Below are positions 33,550-41,812 of a stretch of 64,000 nucleotides of DNA, piece after piece; position 1 is the stretch's first letter, and each line of letters starts with the position of its first letter. Both the position numbers and the translations under genes were made by a program. The stretch comes from Parafrankia sp. EUN1f (GTDB taxonomy: Bacteria > Actinomycetota > Actinomycetes > Frankiales > Frankiaceae), in contig NZ_ADGX01000017.1 in NCBI RefSeq assembly GCF_000177675.1, positions 26,751-90,750 of the forward strand, given 5' to 3'. Below the pieces are notes generated by a model. The model was not told the DNA's origin. It saw nothing but the letters and a program-made list of their open reading frames with translations, and did not search any database.

Positions 33550-34485
33550 ATGATCAACGTGAACGGCCTACGGAAACGGTTCGGTGCGGTCACCGCGCTC
33601 GACGGGATGACCTTCACCGTCCCGGCGGGGCAGGTAACCGGCTTCGTCGGGCCAAACGGCGCGGGCAAGTCGACCACGATGCGAGTCATCCTCGGCCTCG
33701 ACACCGCCGACTCCGGCGAGGCCCTCATCGGCGGGCGCCCGTACCGCGAGCTGCGCAACCCGCTGCGGCACGTCGGCGCGCTCCTCGACGCCTCCGCCGT
33801 CGGCCCGAGCCGCACCGCTCGCAACCACCTGCTGTGGCTCGCCCACTCCCAGGGGCTCGGCGCGCGCCGCGTCGACGAGGTTCTCCAGGAGGCGGGGCTG
33901 ACATCCGTCGCCCGTCGCCGGGTCGGCGGGTTCTCCCTCGGCATGCGGCAGCGGCTCGGCATCGCCGCCGCGCTGATCGGCGACCCGCCCGCGCTCATGC
34001 TCGACGAGCCGTTCAACGGCATGGACCCCGAAGGAATCATCTGGATGCGCCGCTTCACCCGGGCGCTCGCCGACGACGGGCGTGCGGTCCTGGTCTCCAG
34101 CCACCTGATGAACGAGCTGGAGGACATCGCCGACCGTGTGGTCGTCGTCGGCCGCGGCAAGGTGTTCGCCGACGCCGGCGTCGCGGAGCTGCTGGCCGCG
34201 GTGTCGGACGGCCGGGTCACGGTGCGGACGACCGCGGGCGGCCCGGCGGCGGCGGTCCTGGAGGCGGCGGTCCTGGCCGCGGGCGTCGGCTCCGTCACGC
34301 CGGCCGGGGCAGACGCCCTCGTGGTGGCCGGTCTGTCGGCCGAGGAGATCGCCGGGCTGCTCGGCCGGCACGGCGTGCCGTTCTCCGAGCTCACCGCCCA
34401 TCGGGCGACGCTGGAGGACGCCTACCTGAACCTCACCCGGGACGCGGTGGAGTACCGGGCCACCGTGGCGGGGGAGGGACGGTGA
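33550..34485 (+). CDS. ABC exporter ATP-binding protein
   Basis: This 311-residue ATPase is of the CcmA/DrrA-like exporter class. Walker A is GPNGAGKST, the signature is FSLGMRQRLG (degenerate relative to LSGGQ, normal in this class), Walker B is ALMLDEPFNGMDPEG and the switch histidine is in VLVSSHLMNELE. The C-terminal ~80 residues form a small regulatory domain. ATG 33550 is preceded by a weak site. It overlaps the next gene by 4 bases (GTGA) and is divergent from the two-component genes, which probably control it. The exported substrate may be a peptide antibiotic or lipid; unproven. Confidence 0.93.
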   Translation: MINVNGLRKRFGAVTALDGMTFTVPAGQVTGFVGPNGAGKSTTMRVILGLDTADSGEALIGGRPYRELRNPLRHVGALLDASAVGPSRTARNHLLWLAHSQGLGARRVDEVLQEAGLTSVARRRVGGFSLGMRQRLGIAAALIGDPPALMLDEPFNGMDPEGIIWMRRFTRALADDGRAVLVSSHLMNELEDIADRVVVVGRGKVFADAGVAELLAAVSDGRVTVRTTAGGPAAAVLEAAVLAAGVGSVTPAGADALVVAGLSAEEIAGLLGRHGVPFSELTAHRATLEDAYLNLTRDAVEYRATVAGEGR

Positions 34486-36155
34486 ACGGCTTCGCGAACA
34501 CGCTGCGCGCCGAGTGGACGAAGTTCCGGACCGTCCGTGGCTGGGTGCTCGCCACCGTCGCCGCCGCCGGGCTCATCGTGGCGCTCGGGGTGATGCCCGG
34601 GATGGAGGGGACGTGTGGAAAACACGGCCTCAGCTCCGGGTGCGAGCTTCCGCTGGGTCCCGGTGGTGAGGAGGTGACGGACAGCTTCACGTTCCTTCAC
34701 CAGGCACTCACCGGGGACGGCAGCATCACCGTCCGGGTGACCGGCATGACCGGCATCCTCCCGGGCGGCGACCCGCACGGCCGCGGTGACACAGGGGACC
34801 CGAACGGCCCGAACGGCACGGGTGACCCGAACAGCCGGAGCGGCCGAGGCGGCACGGACGGGCCGAGGCACGGGGTCGCGCCGTGGGCCAAGGCCGGCCT
34901 GATCGTCAAGGCGGACACCGGCCAGGGCTCGACCTACGCCGCGGTCATGATGACCGGCGCCCACGGCGCCCGGATGCAGTACGACTACACCCACGACCTC
35001 GCCGGCGGGCCGGATGCCGCCACCGCGGCCCACCCGCGCTGGCTGCGGCTGAGCCGGGCCGGGGACACCGTCACCGGTGCCGAGTCGGCCGACGGCGTCC
35101 GGTGGGTCACCATCGGCACCGCCCGGCTGCCCGGCCTGCCGGCGACCGCCCAGGTGGGGCTGTTCGTCACGTCGCCGCAGTACACCGAGGAGGTCCACGC
35201 GGGGCTGGCGTCCGGTGCCATGGGCGGGCCGAGCCAGGCGACGGGAACCTTCGACCACCTCGCGACCGGTGACGGCTGGACCGGCACCGCCTGGCAGCCA
35301 GACGTCATCGGCGCCGCCGGCGACCCTGGCGCCGCCGGCGACCCTGGCGCCGCCGGCGACCCTGGCGGCGCTGATGACCCCGGCGGCCCCGGCGGTTCCG
35401 GAGACGGGCCGAGGAGCGGCGCCGAGGGCTTCGAACGCGACGGTGACACCATGCGCCTGAGGGGCTCCGGCGACATCGCCCCCGCCGTCGCGGGTGCGGC
35501 AGGGCTCGGTGTGTCGATCAGCCAGACGCTGGTCGGCACTTTCGTCGGGCTGATCGTGGCGGTCGTCGTGGGCTGCGTCTTCGTCACCGCCGAGTACCGC
35601 CGCGGGCTGCTGCGGACGACGTTGCTGGCCAGCCCCGGCCGGGTCCGGGTGCTGGCCGCGAAGGCGGCTGTCGTCAGCGGGGCCATGGTCGTCACGGGCC
35701 TCACCGCCGCCGCGGCCGTCGTCGTCCTCGGGCAGCGGGTGCTGAGGGGCAACGGGGTGTACGTCCACCCGGTGCCGACGCTGACGGAGCTGCGCGTCGT
35801 GGCCGGCACCGCCGCCCTGCTCGCCCTGGCCGCGATCCTGGCGCTCGGCCTCGGCACGCTGCTGCGCCGCGGCGTCACGGCCATCACGGCGGCGGTGGTC
35901 CTCGTCGTGCTGCCGTACCTGCTCGCCGTGACGGTCCTGCCCATCGAGGCCGCGCGGTGGCTGCTGCGGGTCACCCCGGCCGCGGGATTCGCGCTGCAGC
36001 AGGCGGCGCCCGAATACCCGCAGGTGGCGGGCCTCTACACGCCGGCGGACGGGTACTTCCCGCTCGCGCCGTGGGCCGGTCTCGCGGTTCTCGCCGGATG
36101 GGCGGCGGTGGCACTCGCCGTGGCCGCGGTCGCGCTGCGCCGGCGGGACGCATGA
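34482..36155 (+). CDS. ABC exporter permease with large extracytoplasmic insert
   Basis: This 557-residue permease begins with FANTLRAEWTKFRTVRGWVLATVAAAG, the usual ABC-2 start. Between helix 1 (about 20-37) and helix 2 (about 345) sits a ~300-residue extracytoplasmic domain. It shows low-complexity DPNGPNGTGDPNSRSG, then a concanavalin-like beta segment (WAKAGLIVKADTGQGSTYAAVM to VRWVTIGTARLP and AQVGLFVTSP) reminiscent of DUF1349, then three GAAGDP repeats (DNA 35310-35365). Five further helices follow. Such sugar-binding-like inserts in a permease are uncommon. GTG 34482 overlaps the ATPase stop, and the next permease overlaps by 4 bases. Confidence 0.9.
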   Translation: MNGFANTLRAEWTKFRTVRGWVLATVAAAGLIVALGVMPGMEGTCGKHGLSSGCELPLGPGGEEVTDSFTFLHQALTGDGSITVRVTGMTGILPGGDPHGRGDTGDPNGPNGTGDPNSRSGRGGTDGPRHGVAPWAKAGLIVKADTGQGSTYAAVMMTGAHGARMQYDYTHDLAGGPDAATAAHPRWLRLSRAGDTVTGAESADGVRWVTIGTARLPGLPATAQVGLFVTSPQYTEEVHAGLASGAMGGPSQATGTFDHLATGDGWTGTAWQPDVIGAAGDPGAAGDPGAAGDPGGADDPGGPGGSGDGPRSGAEGFERDGDTMRLRGSGDIAPAVAGAAGLGVSISQTLVGTFVGLIVAVVVGCVFVTAEYRRGLLRTTLLASPGRVRVLAAKAAVVSGAMVVTGLTAAAAVVVLGQRVLRGNGVYVHPVPTLTELRVVAGTAALLALAAILALGLGTLLRRGVTAITAAVVLVVLPYLLAVTVLPIEAARWLLRVTPAAGFALQQAAPEYPQVAGLYTPADGYFPLAPWAGLAVLAGWAAVALAVAAVALRRRDA

Positions 36156-36868
36156 GGAACGCGCTGCGCGCCGAGTGGACCAAGGCGTGCACATCACCCG
36201 GCCTGCCCGCGCTGCTCGCCACGATGGTCGTGAGCATGGTCGCGCTCAGCGCGGCCGTGGCCGCGGCCACCGACCCGCTGCCCGGCACGGACCTGCCGAA
36301 GCTGGGCCTGACCGGGGTGCTGCTCGGCCAGGCAGTGGTGGCGGTCTTCGGGGCGCTGGTGATGGGCGACGAGTACGCCACCGGCCTGGTCACGGTGACA
36401 TTGACGGCGGTTCCCCGGCGCAGCCGTGTGCTGGCCGCCAAGGCGGTGGTCGTCGCCGGCGTGCTGGCAGCCGCGGCGACCATCGCGGTGGCAGGCTCCG
36501 TCCTTGTGGCCCGGCTGCTGCTGCCCGCGGATGTCGTCGCCGCGCGCCCGGCCGTCGGCTCGGTGCTCTACCTGGTCCTCATCGGCCTGCTGAGCCTCGG
36601 CATCGTGACCTGCGTCCGCAGCTCCGCCGCCGGGGTGGGGGCCGTCCTCGCGCTCCTGTACGTGCTGCCGATCGTCACCGCCGCGGTCGCCGACCCGGCC
36701 TGGCAGCGGCACCTGCGCCAGATCGGTCCGGCCAGCGCCGGGCTCGCGGTGCAGGCGACCGGCGCCGACCTCGACATCGGCCCCTGGAAGGGCCTCGGGG
36801 TCCTGGCACTGTGGGCTGCCGGGGCACTTCTCGCCGGCGCGGCGCTCCTGGAACGCCGGGACGCCTGA
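36152..36868 (+). CDS. ABC exporter permease, second subunit
   Basis: This 238-residue ABC-2 type permease has the same RNALRAEWTK amphipathic start as its neighbour and six hydrophobic segments, including LLATMVVSMVALSAAVAAA, GVLLGQAVVAVFGALVMGDEYATG, LAAAATIAVAGSVLVARLL and VLYLVLIGLLSLGIVTCV. The GDEYATGLVTVTLTAVPRR cytoplasmic loop is typical of the family. ATG 36152 overlaps the previous stop by 4 bases, completing a three-gene exporter operon that forms a heteromeric membrane unit. Confidence 0.93.
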   Translation: MRNALRAEWTKACTSPGLPALLATMVVSMVALSAAVAAATDPLPGTDLPKLGLTGVLLGQAVVAVFGALVMGDEYATGLVTVTLTAVPRRSRVLAAKAVVVAGVLAAAATIAVAGSVLVARLLLPADVVAARPAVGSVLYLVLIGLLSLGIVTCVRSSAAGVGAVLALLYVLPIVTAAVADPAWQRHLRQIGPASAGLAVQATGADLDIGPWKGLGVLALWAAGALLAGAALLERRDA

Positions 36869-36880
36869 CGGGCCCTGTGC

Positions 36881-36979
36881 CTGTCACTGGCGGAGCACCT
36901 CGTCGTGCGCACCCATCCGGAGACCGGCGAGAAGGTCCTGGGAACTCCACCGGAAACCCTCGCAGTGGCCTACGGGTAG
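36881..36979 (+). pseudogene. Relic of a TauD-type dioxygenase gene
   Basis: One frame reads LSLAEHLVVRTHPETGEKVL, then GTPPETLAVAYG and a TAG. VVRTHPETGEKVL is the family hallmark also present in both intact TauD genes of this window (VVRTHPETGKKSL and VVRVHPETGERVL). No HxD motif or other part of the gene is present. This is best read as the remnant of a deleted dioxygenase, just after the exporter operon. The following bases to 37374 show no gene. Confidence 0.6.
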
Positions 36980-37374
36980 CTACTCGGCAAACGTGGTGCG
37001 CTCCGCCCAGGTCAGGTGTTGCGGTGCAGTGTCATCGGATCGGCTCGCGTGTCGGCTCGGCGAGCCTGCGTAGGGCCTTTATGGTCACCGGGCCTGCGAC
37101 CTGCGGGCATGCGGTCGACGGACGGAATCCACCCATCGGGGCCGCCGCGTGGGGCTTCGGACATTCGGGCCTGTCGCCGGCAACGCGCGGGTGGATTTGG
37201 TGGCGACCTCGACCGTGCTCGGTCTGACAATTTCCGGCGGTGCGAATCCGCTCACCCGGCCCTCGTGGCGAGCGTGCTCAGAAAGGGACGTAAAATCGCG
37301 ACATCGGCGATCGGCCTGTCAGGGGCCGGGTCGCCTGATCGCAGGTGGAGCGACTGAGGTGGAACGGGGCCACA

Positions 37375-38565
37375 ATGGTCGATCAGCATGGTTCGCAGTC
37401 GGATGTGCCGCCACGGTGGGCGGTACCGGTCCCAGGCTGGAACGGCGGCAATTCCGATGTTGCATACCTGGACAAGACGCTCAGGTACGGCGATGTCGAA
37501 ACTGCTCTGGACGAGAGCGTCAGCGTTCGGGTGCTGTTCTGGATGGGGCTGAACGCCACCGTCGCGAGCGCAGTTGTCTTCTTGGTCTTCCTCGCTTTCG
37601 CGTTGTTCGTGGCGGCCGCTGGCAGCGAGAGCTCCGCCGAAGGGCTTATGCTTTTCGGATCGCTGGTTTCCGTCATCAGCTTCGCTGTGGTGCTGCTGGG
37701 GATGCGTGTTCCCGAGCCGGTCGCGGAATGGCGGGTTCTTCTCGCTGACCGGGCTGACAGCGCGACGTCGACCTATAGTCAGATCGCCGGTGCGCTTCGG
37801 ATGCGCAGGATGCCGATCAACCCTGAGGTAAGGCCGTTCCAAACCGGGTCGCCGCGTGACGGTGTGCGCTATCGTCTCGTGTTGCAGGAGAACTTCTACG
37901 TCACGTACGTCTCGGTCTTCGCGTACGGCACGAGCCTGTATCTCGGCTGGATGATGTGGCGCTCGCGCCGCGGCGGTCAGTTGATATGGCAGTTCTATGC
38001 CGACCTCCTCGGCGGCGTGCTCGGGCGCAACGGTCCTGAGCTGCGTATGCTGCGCACCGAGCGCCCGAGGGCCATGCGGGAGGCTGTGCACGCCGCCTGT
38101 AGGGAAGGGCTGTTCGTCGCCTACGAGCAGCGCGACGTGCCGCTCGAGTTCGGTTTCCCGCACCCGCACGAACGCAGCAGCATTCCGACGGCGCCGAGCA
38201 CGGCACCGTCCCCCTTCCAGCCGCCTCTCGTTCAGCCGCCTCTGGTCCAGCCGGCGCCCCGACCGTCACAGCAGATCCACCAGTCGGGGCCGAGCTGGCC
38301 GGATACATCACACCAGGCAGCGACGTACGCTCCGATGCCGCAGCATGATCCCGTCACGGCTGACCAGCAGGCGTTCCCACCGCCGCCGTTCCCACCGCCG
38401 CCGTTCCCACCGCCTCCGTCCCCGCCTCCGAGCGAGGTACCGGAAGGCGGGCCCGGGTGGGCTTCTGAGCGCGCCTCGAGCTGGCCGCCGGGTGCCCCGG
38501 TCGGGCCGGATACCGGCAACGTGTTCGGTCGCGGGAACGACGGCGATGACTACCGGACGAGATGA
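37375..38565 (+). CDS. Membrane protein with proline-rich tail, upstream of the TIR gene
   Basis: The product, about 396 residues, has two hydrophobic helices (VASAVVFLVFLAFALFVAAA near 64-84 and FGSLVSVISFAVVLLGM near 95-112), then a ~140-residue soluble domain containing SQIAGALRMRRMPINPEV and YRLVLQENFYVTYVSVFAYGTSLYLGWMMWRSR, and a long Pro/Gln-rich tail with three FPPPP units. The soluble part is not recognised. ATG 37375 is chosen; GTG 37345 would add ten residues. Its stop lies 20 bases inside the next gene, so translation is probably coupled. The pairing suggests a membrane partner for the TIR-ended protein. Confidence 0.8.
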   Translation: MVDQHGSQSDVPPRWAVPVPGWNGGNSDVAYLDKTLRYGDVETALDESVSVRVLFWMGLNATVASAVVFLVFLAFALFVAAAGSESSAEGLMLFGSLVSVISFAVVLLGMRVPEPVAEWRVLLADRADSATSTYSQIAGALRMRRMPINPEVRPFQTGSPRDGVRYRLVLQENFYVTYVSVFAYGTSLYLGWMMWRSRRGGQLIWQFYADLLGGVLGRNGPELRMLRTERPRAMREAVHAACREGLFVAYEQRDVPLEFGFPHPHERSSIPTAPSTAPSPFQPPLVQPPLVQPAPRPSQQIHQSGPSWPDTSHQAATYAPMPQHDPVTADQQAFPPPPFPPPPFPPPPSPPPSEVPEGGPGWASERASSWPPGAPVGPDTGNVFGRGNDGDDYRTR

Positions 38566-40069
38566 CGGCGTCCACGTGGTCTCCGGCGCCGCGGGTGGTC
38601 ACTGGGCCTGGGCCGCCGCGGAGGTCGAGCCGGTCAGGCCGGTAGGGGTCGGTGCCGCCGAGGCGGCTGCGGCGGAGCAGGTGTGGCTGGCCGGGCTGTG
38701 GGATGTCGCCGGCCCCATGCGTTTCGAGGTCCGGTACATAGCCTTCCCGGGCTCGGAGTGGTTGACCTGTGTTCTGCTCGCGCAGACCTACGACCTCGAC
38801 CGGCGCTCCGCCGTCCGCCGGGCGCTGACGCTGCGGGACCGGCTGGCCGCCGCGCCGGCCCATGTCCGCGTCACGCCGGTGCTCGACTCGGCCGCGGTCG
38901 CGTACCTGCTGGCTCCGCTGCGCCCGCGCGGCGAGGGAATGGTCGAGATCCGCAAGGCTGTTGCCTGGTCCTGGTCGCGGCGGGCGGAGCGCAGGGCGTG
39001 TGTCGCCGTCTCGCCCTACACCGGCGGCGGCGACTGGCAGGCGATCTGGGAACAGCTGCTGGCAAGGCCGGAAGGCACGCTGCTGGGCGTCTGCATCGAG
39101 CCGTACCGGCTGAAGCCGGGTGAGAAGGCGGCGTTGGCAACACTGGCCGGGCAGTACGCCGCCCTCTCCAGGGACGCCACGTCGCCGGTGAGTCCGCGGC
39201 CGTTCCCCGCGGACCAGTTCGCCGTGGCGGCGCGGCCGCTGTACGAAGCGGCGGTGCGCCGCTACGTCGACCAGGTCTTTCGCGTCCGGATCTCACTGGC
39301 GTCCGCCGCGCCGATCGGCTCGGACCTGGGCGAGCGGGCTGCCGCAGCCATCACTCCGGCGGTGGCGGGCACCGGGTTCGCCGGCGGGGCGGCGGTTGCC
39401 CGCCCGCTGGGCGACGAGTTGCACACAGCGTGGACCAACATCACGACGATGAGCCTCGACTGGCTGGACCGCACCTATGCCCTGGGTGTCCCACCGGGCA
39501 CCATGGCCTCGGCGGAGCGCTTCCTCACGGAGATCGCCGACCTGACCGAGACCGCGGCCGTGTTCCGGTTGCCGCACGAGGCCGCTGGCCGCCGTCCACT
39601 GTTCGACGGGCCGCTTCGGCGCCGGACGGCGGCCGAAGGCGTCGGCGCTCCCTTCACCGTGGTCATCGCCCACGACGAGTCCGACGAGCGGGCGGCCAGC
39701 CTCGTCGAAGGGCACCTGACGCTGGCGGGCCTCCACCCCTGGCGGGCGAACGTCGATCTGCTCGGAGGGGCCGACCGCCGGCTCGAGATGCGGCGGACGA
39801 TCCGGCAGAGCGGCTTCGTCCTGGTGTGCCTGTCAACGAGATCCGTAGACCAGGCCGGGGATCTGCACCGGCAGCTTCGCCTGGCACTCGACGTGGCCGA
39901 GGAGATGCCGGAAGGCCGAATCTTCGTCGTACCGGTCCTGCTGGACGAGCACTGCGCGCTGCCCGTCCGGCTCGACCATCTCGAACCGGTTCGGTTCTAC
40001 CAGCCCGACGGCCCGGAACGCCTGTTGCGGGCGCTCGGTGTCGGCGCGCGCAGTGCACGGACCAGCTGA
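38546..40069 (+). CDS. Protein with C-terminal TIR domain and uncharacterised N-terminus
   Basis: The product has 507 residues. The C-terminal ~130 residues form a TIR_2-type domain: FTVVIAHDESDERAASLVEG, PWRANVDLLGG, IRQSGFVLVCLSTRSVDQAG, LHRQLRLALDVAEEMPEGRI and FVVPVLLDEH. The position of the catalytic glutamate of NADase TIRs (LHREIRIAL in the neighbour) is a glutamine here, so NAD-cleaving activity is doubtful. The first ~370 residues (FEVRYIAFPGSEWLTCVLLA, AVFRLPHEAAGRRPLFDGPL) vaguely recall N-terminal regions of HerA/VirB4-like ATPases but lack Walker motifs. The gene overlaps the membrane protein by 20 bases and is convergent with the EAD1-TIR gene, overlapping it by 73 bases. Confidence 0.82.
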   Translation: MTTGRDDGVHVVSGAAGGHWAWAAAEVEPVRPVGVGAAEAAAAEQVWLAGLWDVAGPMRFEVRYIAFPGSEWLTCVLLAQTYDLDRRSAVRRALTLRDRLAAAPAHVRVTPVLDSAAVAYLLAPLRPRGEGMVEIRKAVAWSWSRRAERRACVAVSPYTGGGDWQAIWEQLLARPEGTLLGVCIEPYRLKPGEKAALATLAGQYAALSRDATSPVSPRPFPADQFAVAARPLYEAAVRRYVDQVFRVRISLASAAPIGSDLGERAAAAITPAVAGTGFAGGAAVARPLGDELHTAWTNITTMSLDWLDRTYALGVPPGTMASAERFLTEIADLTETAAVFRLPHEAAGRRPLFDGPLRRRTAAEGVGAPFTVVIAHDESDERAASLVEGHLTLAGLHPWRANVDLLGGADRRLEMRRTIRQSGFVLVCLSTRSVDQAGDLHRQLRLALDVAEEMPEGRIFVVPVLLDEHCALPVRLDHLEPVRFYQPDGPERLLRALGVGARSARTS

Positions 40070-40866
40070 CGGAAACCGCCCGGCCTGAACAGGTCGACCC
40101 CCTGGTACTCCTGTAGAGCCGATGGGGGGTCGCACTCGTCGAGTCGCGCGGGCACGATGAACACCTCGTGGTCGGGTAGTTCGTCCGCGTGATCGAGCGC
40201 GATCCTGATCTCACGGTGGAGCTGGCTGGGTCGGGCCAGCGCCGCGGCTGACAGGCACGGCACGAAGAAGTCGCAGTCCAGCACCGCGCGGCGAACGGCC
40301 AGATCCCGCCGGGAGCCCCCGGTCACCTGCTCGGAGCCGACCCACGGGGTGAGGCCTTCCTCCGTCAGCAGGTCGGCCAACGCCTGGACCTTGCCCTGGT
40401 CTGCCCGGTCATGTGACAGGAACACGGTCGGCGGTGGCGCTGGCAGCAGTGATGACGTGCGGGCCGGGGCGATTGGTGACCCCGTGGCATCCCCTGGCCG
40501 GCCGGCCACATGGCGGTCATGAAGATCGAGGAAGACGGGATTGGCCGGGTAGCGGACGAGGACAGCCGCCAGCAGACGCCGGCAGGGCTGGGCGACCACT
40601 CCGGCCTCAAGCGTCTGGAAAACCTCGAACCAGGCGTGCTCCGGGGTGCTGTGGAACGACGGTAGGCGTGTCCGCGGGACGTCGATCTCGACGAGCAGCA
40701 TCTCCGCCGACGTCCGGTCCGGCGCGACGGCTGCCAGTGCCGTCCGGAACCGTTGCAGGTCCTCCCGGCTCAGGGGGAGATCGCCAGCTGGCCAACCGGC
40801 GGGCGGCGCCACGGGCGGGGGAGCCGTTCGCGGGAAGTCCGGCGTGCCCGGCACGTTCGTCGTCAC
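39997..40866 (-). CDS. EAD1-like adaptor fused to a TIR domain
   Basis: This 289-residue two-domain protein is typical of actinobacterial conflict systems. The N-terminal helical domain (about 30-110: LSREDLQRFRTALAAVAPDR, HAWFEVFQTLEAGVV, LLAAVLVRYPANPVFLDL) matches effector-associated domain 1, a homotypic adaptor described for NLR-like and protease-effector systems. After a Pro/Ala linker comes a TIR_2 domain (VFLSHDRADQGKVQALADLL, PWVGSEQVTGG, DFFVPCLSAAALARPSQ) with an intact glutamate in LHREIRIAL. NADase or signalling activity is plausible. GTG 40866 is the start. It presumably partners with a protein bearing another EAD1 domain elsewhere or with the facing TIR protein. Confidence 0.85.
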   Translation of the reverse strand: MTTNVPGTPDFPRTAPPPVAPPAGWPAGDLPLSREDLQRFRTALAAVAPDRTSAEMLLVEIDVPRTRLPSFHSTPEHAWFEVFQTLEAGVVAQPCRRLLAAVLVRYPANPVFLDLHDRHVAGRPGDATGSPIAPARTSSLLPAPPPTVFLSHDRADQGKVQALADLLTEEGLTPWVGSEQVTGGSRRDLAVRRAVLDCDFFVPCLSAAALARPSQLHREIRIALDHADELPDHEVFIVPARLDECDPPSALQEYQGVDLFRPGGFRQLVRALRAPTPSARNRRSGPSGW

Positions 40867-40984
40867 GATGTCACCGTTCTCCCGTCGGCCTCGCGCAGGC
40901 AGCCCGGCGCTCGATGCCAGTATCGGGTGAGAACGGGACGGATCTCGACAACAAGCCTCGCGTCGCTCGCCTCCCGACAGGTCG

Positions 40985-41812
40985 TCAGTCGTGTGGGTCG
41001 TCCGGGTAGCGCACGGTCACGCCGCCACCGCTCGAACCGACATCGATCCGGCTCGGGCTGGACGGATCGTGGCGAACGCCGCTGGTGCGGACCGATCCGC
41101 CGCTCGACGAGGCGTGGATGTCGTACGGCTCGCCGGTGTCGGGCACCACCACGGTGACCCCGCCGCCCGACGATCGCACCACCGCGTCGCTCGGGGGCGC
41201 GGCGAAGGTGAGGCGCACACCGCCGCCGCTCGACGACACGTCGACCAGCTCGGACCGCAGGCGCTGGCCGGTGATCCCGCCGCCACTGGAGCGAAGGCGC
41301 AACGGCCCGCGCACGTCGTCGACCCGCACCCCACCGCCGGACGACGACACGTCGATCGCGCTGTCGATCCCCTCGACACGCACGCCACCGCCCGAGCTGC
41401 GGACGTGGACCACGACGTCGGCGGGCACACGGATCGTGTAGTCGACGCCGCACCACTGGCTGAAGAAGGCGTGACACGATGCCTGGACCGTGAGTTTTTC
41501 ACCGTCGACCCACGACTCGTTCGTCGGCTTCCGCAGGCCGTAGGTGACCTTCGCCTCGACCACGATCTCATCGGCCTCGGATGCCACGATGCGTGTGCTT
41601 CCGGCGCCGTTGCGCACGTCGAGCGAGCGGACATCCTGAGTGAACACGCCACGCGTGCTTGAGCGGTCGACGGCCCACAGCTGCATGTACGAGAAGGCGC
41701 CGTACACGAGCGTCGTGACGGCGACGATGCTGCCGAGAGCGATCCAGGCCGCGCGTGCACCGGAGCGATTCGAAGGCCGCGTCGCCGGGCCTGGTCGTGT
41801 TTCTGTGATCAC
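40985..41812 (-). CDS. Membrane-anchored DUF4097 beta-repeat protein
   Basis: This 275-residue protein has a single N-terminal helix (ARAAWIALGSIVAVTTLVYGAF, about 20-41) and an external right-handed beta-helix-like domain. The domain is built of repeats with the core SSGGGVRV, seen about seven times (RSSGGGVRVEGI, SSSGGGVRVDDV, RSSGGGITGQRL, SSSGGGVRLTF, RSSGGGVTVVV, SSSGGSVRTSG, GSSGGGVTVRY). A loop with two cysteines (SCHAFFSQWCGVDY) precedes them. This fits the DUF4097 family of putative surface proteins. GTG 41812 overlaps the response regulator stop by 4 bases, so it is the output gene of the two-component operon or co-senses with it. Confidence 0.88.
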   Translation of the reverse strand: MITETRPGPATRPSNRSGARAAWIALGSIVAVTTLVYGAFSYMQLWAVDRSSTRGVFTQDVRSLDVRNGAGSTRIVASEADEIVVEAKVTYGLRKPTNESWVDGEKLTVQASCHAFFSQWCGVDYTIRVPADVVVHVRSSGGGVRVEGIDSAIDVSSSGGGVRVDDVRGPLRLRSSGGGITGQRLRSELVDVSSSGGGVRLTFAAPPSDAVVRSSGGGVTVVVPDTGEPYDIHASSSGGSVRTSGVRHDPSSPSRIDVGSSGGGVTVRYPDDPHD

